Assembly (NCBI RefSeq): GCF_963678975.1
Contig: NC_089277.1
Location: 18,414,257-18,478,256 of the forward strand
Source: Dysidea avara
Lineage: Eukaryota; Porifera; Demospongiae; Dictyoceratida; Dysideidae
Reading direction: 5' to 3'
DNA: 64,000 nt
Shown piece by piece: positions 58,849 to 64,000 of the stretch (its first letter is position 1; the number at the start of each line of letters is the position of its first letter). Position numbers and translations under genes: made by a program. Below the pieces are notes generated by a model. It was not told the origin of the DNA. It did not search any database and was given only the letters and a program-made list of their open reading frames with translations.

Positions 58849-61390
58849 TACCTGAGTTAAAAGTTTTACGCGAAAGTTATGTCAAGTTAATCAATGGATT
58901 AAAAGTACAGGGAGACAACCTCTTTCAACATTTTATATCCGTTGGCATATTCACTTTGGAAGATTACAATGACTTTGATGAAAAACCTGGGACAAAAAGA
59001 TCAAAAGCAAAATGGTTTGTAGACTAAATATCAAGTCACTTGACGGTTGGGTTTTGCAATTCATTCTACCTAATGCTCCTCATCATGGAAGAACGTGGTG
59101 ATATAGTTTGTCAACAACTTTCAGAGGAAATGAAAACAAGTCTCGCTCAATTGAAGAAAACTTTCACTGAAGGTATGTTGTTGATTGTGTTTTATTATAA
59201 TTGTGACTGTGTGTCTTCCAGACAGAGAAATGATGGGCAGTAATAAAGTTGATTTTTCTTCACTCAATCACCACAATGCTTTTTTCAAGCTATTTGAAAT
59301 TATAACCCCCTTGTTTGATCAAGCCAAATTTTCTAACATCCGGATGGCATGCATATTCTACGTTACAAGTCCAGATGTCCTGCAGTATCCCAGTGATGGA
59401 GCATTTGTTCAGAAGATAACAAACTCTCATGACCTCAATGAACTTGTTGCAGTGCTTAGTTGTTATGGCTACTTCAACTGGTTTGATACTCGCTTACTAA
59501 AAGCAATGGTTGATGCTACTGGTATCAGTGAAGCTAAACAAGCTCTAGAAAAATATGATGAGCACACATCTAAAATGAAATTGGATGAGACGTTTGAAAG
59601 TTTTCCAGCAATTGATTTATTTCCATCCAGCAAATATGAAACAGTAGTTCAAAAATTTGATAAAAATGCAAGTGAATTGACTGTTGGAGACATTAGAAAG
59701 TATCAGTATCAGCTTGAAAAATTAGCTATAACTGCAGATATCAAAGTACCAAAAATTAAAACAGGTTGTGTGGAGATTCTGTGGTTAGTTCCTACGGAAG
59801 CTGTACAACGGGCATACAGTTCAGCACTAGCCAACCACGATCAATTTGATGCATTTGTATATCTCAAGTTTGGGAGTTTTCCAACCATTTTTTCACCGAA
59901 ATATGTATGGTCTAAAGATATTTCTACAGGTAAAGTGTGGTTGTTGAGATTTCTTCCCTTTAAAATGTGTAGCTGTTTAAATGTACAATACGTTATGTAA
60001 CAAGTGTGTTGCACACATGTACATAATTTAAATTTGTGTGCATGCAGATAAAGTACACATACATACTACAACTTTGGGTGCAGGCCTGCTATTCCTGATG
60101 TGGTGCATTAGTATTTTTAGCCTTGCCTTTGTGTGGTTATGCCTCTACTATACATGTCAGTATAAGCAATATGATATAATTCAGTATATGCCTCACATAA
60201 GATATAATTTTGCTTGCAACAGTTCATAATCAGTTCATTACACTCTCATTTGTAATTCTGGAAATTTTTGATGATCCTTTTTTCTAATAGTATTCCAACC
60301 TAAACACTGCTACTTCAAAATGAAAGGATTGATTGATCACATGCTGCATGATGTTGACACTGAAGTAGTTCTACCTAAGCTCTACTCACATGGGCTATTA
60401 TCCAGTGATGACGAAGTGATCATTTCAAGTGTCCCTACTGGTTTGCAGAGTAATTGATTGCTACTGCAGTGTGTTTTGCACTTCAACTCACAGGCAGTAT
60501 TAGCTTTTTGTCAACTGGTGCAAGACACTTGTCAGCAATTAATTAAAGGTAAGCAAAATCAGAGTGATTTACATTGGCACCATAGTTTACCTTGCGTAGT
60601 CATCCCAGGAATATCAGTCTCTCCTGATAACAGATTACAACTTGTTTCTGACATACCTGAAGTCAGTGTCCCTACCAGTAATCACTATTTTGACCCATCA
60701 GTGGTGTACACTGAGTTTGTCTACCTCACTGATAAAGTGAGGGAACTGCTGCAATGATGTGATCCAGAAGTGTTGATGGAAACGTGTAGAAATCTGATGG
60801 CTAGTGAAGTACATAAAATCAGTCTCTTCTCTGATGATTATGTGGAGAAAATGAACCGATATACCAGTGTTCAGTCACTGGTCTTGGAATTGACCTCCTA
60901 TTCAACATGGAGTGACCACTCAATTCTTAGAATGCTGGCTGGTCCATGTGAAAAGGCTATTAGATTGCTAGACAGTTTTGATTCTAGGTTAGATCCCTTT
61001 CAGCCAATCATGTTTTATGATACGCCTTCTTATTTGCTCTCTAATATGGTGCCCTCTGATGAAAGTGCATGCACTTTGCTTGCTGTTAAGTTGGCTAATT
61101 TTCCTGATCATCCTTCTCTTCAGGTTGTGCATGACACGCAATCACTGCTAATGGATAAGTGTGGCATTACACACCATTGCTTTCGGTTACTGGCAGCCAA
61201 ACACAACCCTACCATAATCTACTGGATTATTCCTAAATGTGTGGCAGACATTTTCAGCACTGTTTCCCTAGAGAGTACTGGGTACCTTAATGAAAAGGGA
61301 ATAATAAAAGTGTTGATATATTGGCAGCCTGAAGTAATGTTTGATGCTATGACAGAACACCACTCTGTATTTGAGGTTGTTGACAAGATG
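58849..61390 (+). pseudogene. CARD-like domain / novel module protein, two tandem CARD+module units (gene or recent pseudogene)
   Basis: Three exons join in phase: 58849-59172, 59222-59929, 60291-61390 (acceptors ..TTGTAG, ..CTTCCAG, ..TCTAATAG; donors GTATGT, GTAAAG, GTAAGT). Exon 1 encodes an all-helical CARD-like domain (LRESYVKLINGL..DNLFQHFISVGIFTLEDY..ISSHL..FYLMLLIMEERGD). Exon 2 holds an unrecognised module (VLSCYGYFNWFDTRLLKAMV..CVEILWLVPTEAVQRAY). Exon 3 starts with a second CARD-like domain (MLHDVDTEVVLPKLYSHGLL..HFNSQAVLAFCQLV) and a second copy of the module (ELTSYSTWSDHSILRMLAGP..PTIIYWIIPKCVADIFS). CARDs act in cytoplasmic innate-immune and death signalling; the module's role is unknown. 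Stops interrupt the frame: TAA 59025-59027, TGA 60455-60457, TGA 60755-60757. First and last exons are not identified. Confidence 0.65.
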
Positions 61391-61740
61391 GTAAGTAAAA
61401 TTATTATGAATGTCAAAAGACAGTACAAAATGTAAACTACTGTATGTAAACTTAAATGTAATCATTGGTCTCTCATCCACCCATATTCAAATTTGTAACG
61501 TGGGTGGGCAAATTAAATATTTATTAGGTACCCAATACCTGAATTAGATAGCTCACATGACTCAGAATGTAACTTTCTGGGTTTGGCCCACCTAGTTTCT
61601 GCCTTATTAAAAGCTGCTTATATTAAGAGCTTCATTTACCCACCATGCAATGGTCCAAAACATCATTGATGCAATATGTAAAACAGAAATGTAGGTGGGG
61701 ATGAAAAACTAAGACTCTAAACAAATTCACTTATCTGAAT
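61391..61740. other. Intron or 3' flank; no feature
   Basis: Nothing recognised. A GTAAGT donor at 61391 predicts a further exon downstream in phase 0. Confidence 0.4.
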
Positions 61741-62259
61741 CAGGGGCGAATCCAGGAGCTGGCAAGGGGAGGGGCACAAACAGGGTAAGTTGTAGGTGGT
61801 TGGGGAGAGCCAGAATCTCTAGTTCAGTGTTGCATTTTTGAAGCAGCAAATAATTACCTCATAGTAGTGTCTCACTGTTGATCTTTGCCATTTTGGCCTT
61901 TTTTCAGATGGTTGTGAAGTCTTAAACACTGTTTAAATGTCTTAAACGCTGTTTAAATGTCTTAAACAGCAACACGATAATTATTTTTAGAGGCGCTTAG
62001 TACGGAAGAAGGTGCTGGGTGACAATTCTACAGTTAGTTTGACTTTCATTCGCTTTGGTTCAGGTGAATTTGTAGTAAAATGTGCATAACCAGTCATTTT
62101 CATGGGTTGATAAACTGATCTTGGCCTGACAAAGTTTAGTAGCTATATATTTTAATCAGAAGCGTGGCTGGCTCCTCCACAAGGTGGTGGTGGTGGTGGG
62201 GGGGGGGGGGGGGGGGGGGGGGCATTTGCCCCAAATACCCCATCCTGGATCCGCCATTG
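61741..62259. mobile_element. Non-autonomous element, GGCGGATCCAG family, 5-bp TSD TGAAT
   Basis: Inverted relative of 13912-14407 along its whole length. TGAAT flanks both sides (61736-61740, 62260-62264). Near its right end is an expanded (GGT)n followed by a run of 25 G (62198-62222). A TCTTAAAC.CTGTTTAAATG unit is repeated near 61920-61955. Confidence 0.88.
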
Positions 62260-62662
62260 TGAATATATATATATATTTTAACTGGCACCAGGTACAGGAT
62301 GTACATGTATTTGCATAATGGAGGTCTTACTGTAAATATTAGCAGGATTAACAAATTTGCAGCTTAAGGAATTATTTTAATTCTGCCCATTGTAAACTTC
62401 ACCGTCAATCTATTTGGCAGTCTGGCATATTCTTTCCAATTTACAAAATATCTTGCATTAAATTGCTAAACTATCATTTATAAACTGTATATTACAACCA
62501 TGATGAAAATGACTGTGTTGTTACATATGAGCATTTTTTAAAAATCCATTAAGAAAAGACCACTGGAAGAGATATCACATAAATCTCAGACAGACGACAC
62601 TATCTTAAAGCATGTAAGTATATACAGGTGTAGGTATTTTTATACATATTTTTTCATTAAAG
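62260..62662. other. No clear feature
   Basis: A GTAAGT donor-like site at about 62614 ends an open stretch (KKRPLEEISHKSQTDDTILK), but its phase does not fit the exon at 62663. Confidence 0.3.
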
Positions 62663-62867
62663 CTTTAAGCTTTATAAACAACGAAATTATCTCCAAGCTG
62701 AACTTAAAAAAAGCAAAGCAATTGCAGAAGAATTTCAGGCATCAGCTGAAAAATTAGAATTACAAAACCAAAAGACTATAATGGCTGATGAAGAGATTGG
62801 AATCAAAATGACAAGTCTGCAAAATAAACTTACTAGTCACAAAATGGAGCTTGAAAGTGTGCTGTAG
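62663..62867 (+). CDS. Candidate coiled-coil exon (last exon?)
   Basis: Follows a pyrimidine-rich acceptor (TTTTTTCATTAAAG). The frame reads FKLYKQRNYLQAELKKSKAI, AEEFQASAEKLELQNQKTIM and LQNKLTSHKMELESVL to a TAG at 62865-62867. Heptad spacing of L/I/A and the charge-rich content indicate a coiled coil. It may belong to the CARD/module gene on the same strand, but the phase does not match directly and an intermediate exon would be required. Confidence 0.45.
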
Positions 62868-62977
62868 ACAGTGAAGTATGTTGTTATAATAGTACTTGCA
62901 TTTTAAATTAGTCATTCATGCATTTTATAGGACCCTCTTTTTAAGCCTATCAAATTACAGTCGGTTGTTAAGGAAGA

Positions 62978-63459
62978 AAGCACTTCAGTTGATTACAAAT
63001 CACTTTCTAGCTAATTTAGCTTTTGGATTTCAATTCTCGCAATGGTATATGCACCATCAAAAGAGCCTCTCCTTATCATTGTTACAATCATTACTACATA
63101 ATATAATGTGCCATCCACTTATCCGAATTCCTTGGTCTGGTGCAAAGGTAGTTGACCATGGTGGATATTTAATTTACTATGGAATAGTATAACAAATGTA
63201 AAAGAATAAAATACTGAGAAGAATCACATCTATGCAGTGGCACCACTCATCGCACTGTTACTATGTTAACTGCTTACCCGCTAACCTGAGGTAGATGGGT
63301 GTGCTTCAGCTGCTCAAGAGTCTTCAATGCAGAGTAGTACTGCTTGGCTTCCATTTGTTCTAGGAGCTTACAGAACAAAAAAGAAGAAAGTGATTAGCTA
63401 GAAAGTGATTGAAAAGAAAGCACTTCAATTGATTACAAATCACTTTCTAGCTAATTTCT
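62978..63459. repeat. Direct repeat pair of about 42 bp
   Basis: GAAAGCACTTCAGTTGATTA plus CAAATCACTTTCTAGCTAAT at 62978-63019 recurs with one change at 63417-63459. An inverted piece (AAGTGATTAGCTAGAAAGTG) precedes the second copy. Confidence 0.85.
63286..63366 (-). CDS. EXOC6: Exocyst subunit Sec15 (EXOC6)-like internal exon
   Basis: 27 codons in phase 0 on the minus strand, between a strong acceptor (CTTCTTTTTTGTTCTGTAAG) and a GTTAGC donor. It reads LLEQMEAKQYYSALKTLEQL then KHTHLPQ. The pattern of a lysine-glutamine segment followed by YYsALKTlEQLe..yLp is characteristic of the N-terminal helical part of Sec15, an exocyst subunit that tethers secretory vesicles to the plasma membrane and binds Rab GTPases. 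Only this exon was recognised. The rest of the gene would lie beyond the right edge (5' side) and to the left (3' side), where no partner exon was found. It could therefore be a long-intron gene or a stray copy. Confidence 0.6.
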
Positions 63460-64000
63460 TTCTAGCTAGCTAATTCAGCTATCTAGTTAGTAAAAAATTA
63501 ATAAAAATCTGCCCTCCCATACTGCTATTTTGAGTACAGGAGGATGAGAAACTAATAATTAAGTTTATGTAGCCTAAGTTACAAAATAAATAGAGTAACT
63601 GGTCATTCAAAGGATACCATCACATGGGCATCGTAGGATTTGTGGATGAGAAACAAGTAATCAAGTTTGCCTGGCTTTAGGAGCCTGAGCCTACAGAAAA
63701 CTTTATAGAATTGCAGTCAACCCTGAATGTGATTAGCTAGCTAATGCACTCGTGATTGATTTTTGTAGTAGCTGCTAATGCATATACATTATGAAGTCTT
63801 TCTTATTAAAATGTGTCATTGATGACTTCAAATGCCATAACATACCATTTACCAAAGCAATATGTACTGGAATTTGTGCATTTTGTAGCTGGCTATATCG
63901 TGTATTGAGGGTTAGCTATATACTTGGCGCCTTTATGACTGCATTAAAAGGGAGGGAGGGGCTGACTACTCGTTGCCAACCACAGGGCTGACTGCATAGA
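63460..64000. other. No gene; degenerate MITE ends
   Basis: GGATGAGAAACTAATAATTA (63541) and GGATGAGAAACAAGTAATC (63643) resemble the inner part of the Harbinger-like terminal repeat at 6.5-6.9 kb. Nothing else was recognised. Confidence 0.4.

Noticed and set aside
60541..60560. Donor site AAAG|GTAAGC ending exon 3 of the CARD gene early
   Set aside because: The reading frame continues across it with sense that leads into the second module, so exon 3 was kept whole to 61390.

Overview
The window looks like AT-rich metazoan DNA packed with transposable elements. A demosponge close to Amphimedon is my best inference. The grounds are short phase-matched exons with GT..AG introns, CARD-like and ankyrin exons, very many terminal-inverted-repeat elements, and decay that looks like CpG deamination. 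No operons, prokaryotic genes, rRNA, tRNA genes or CRISPR arrays were seen. The species call is inference only.

Layout. 1-5 kb: two minus-strand ankyrin-repeat exons, a tetranucleotide microsatellite and foldback repeats. 5-15 kb: small inverted-repeat transposons (one PIF/Harbinger-like), a 5'-truncated LINE, a knot of nested MITEs at 12.6-13.7 kb and a 496-bp element with 5-bp target duplications. 15.2-20.2 kb: a complete but broken Ty3/gypsy-type LTR retrotransposon. 21-25.8 kb: a 1.45-kb-arm inverted repeat with a sequencing gap whose two flanks are the same 666 bp (probably a false gap), and a hAT-like insertion in one arm only. 28.6-33.2 kb: a MULE-like element, then a multi-exon P-element/THAP9-like transposase pseudogene interrupted by another transposon. 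35.9-40 kb: a second copy of the MULE-like element carrying two nested insertions, one of which contains a LINE fragment. 41.7-46 kb: the C-terminal part of a retroelement protein, a hAT-like element, a MITE and a 2.5-kb inverted-repeat element that itself holds a LINE fragment and two 5-bp-TSD elements. 46-53 kb: SINE-like sequence, a diverged duplicated block with minisatellites, foldbacks and a hAT-like element. 53.9-56.4 kb: a pogo-class transposase pseudogene with a zinc-finger tail. 58.8-61.4 kb: a three-exon gene or pseudogene with two CARD-like domains, each followed by a copy of an unrecognised module. 63.3 kb: a minus-strand exon resembling exocyst subunit Sec15/EXOC6.

The only plausible host genes are the ankyrin exons, the CARD/module gene with a possible coiled-coil exon downstream, the EXOC6-like exon and a few orphan exon-like pieces. 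Almost everything else is transposon. Several insertions can be dated relative to one another because an uninterrupted copy of the target lies elsewhere in the window. This gives target-site duplications directly: TA, TTA, 4, 5, 7, 8 and 9 bp for different families. A short palindromic word (CTCTAATAGAG) recurs inside elements of different superfamilies. Coordinates of repeat borders are by eye and may be off by a few bases.
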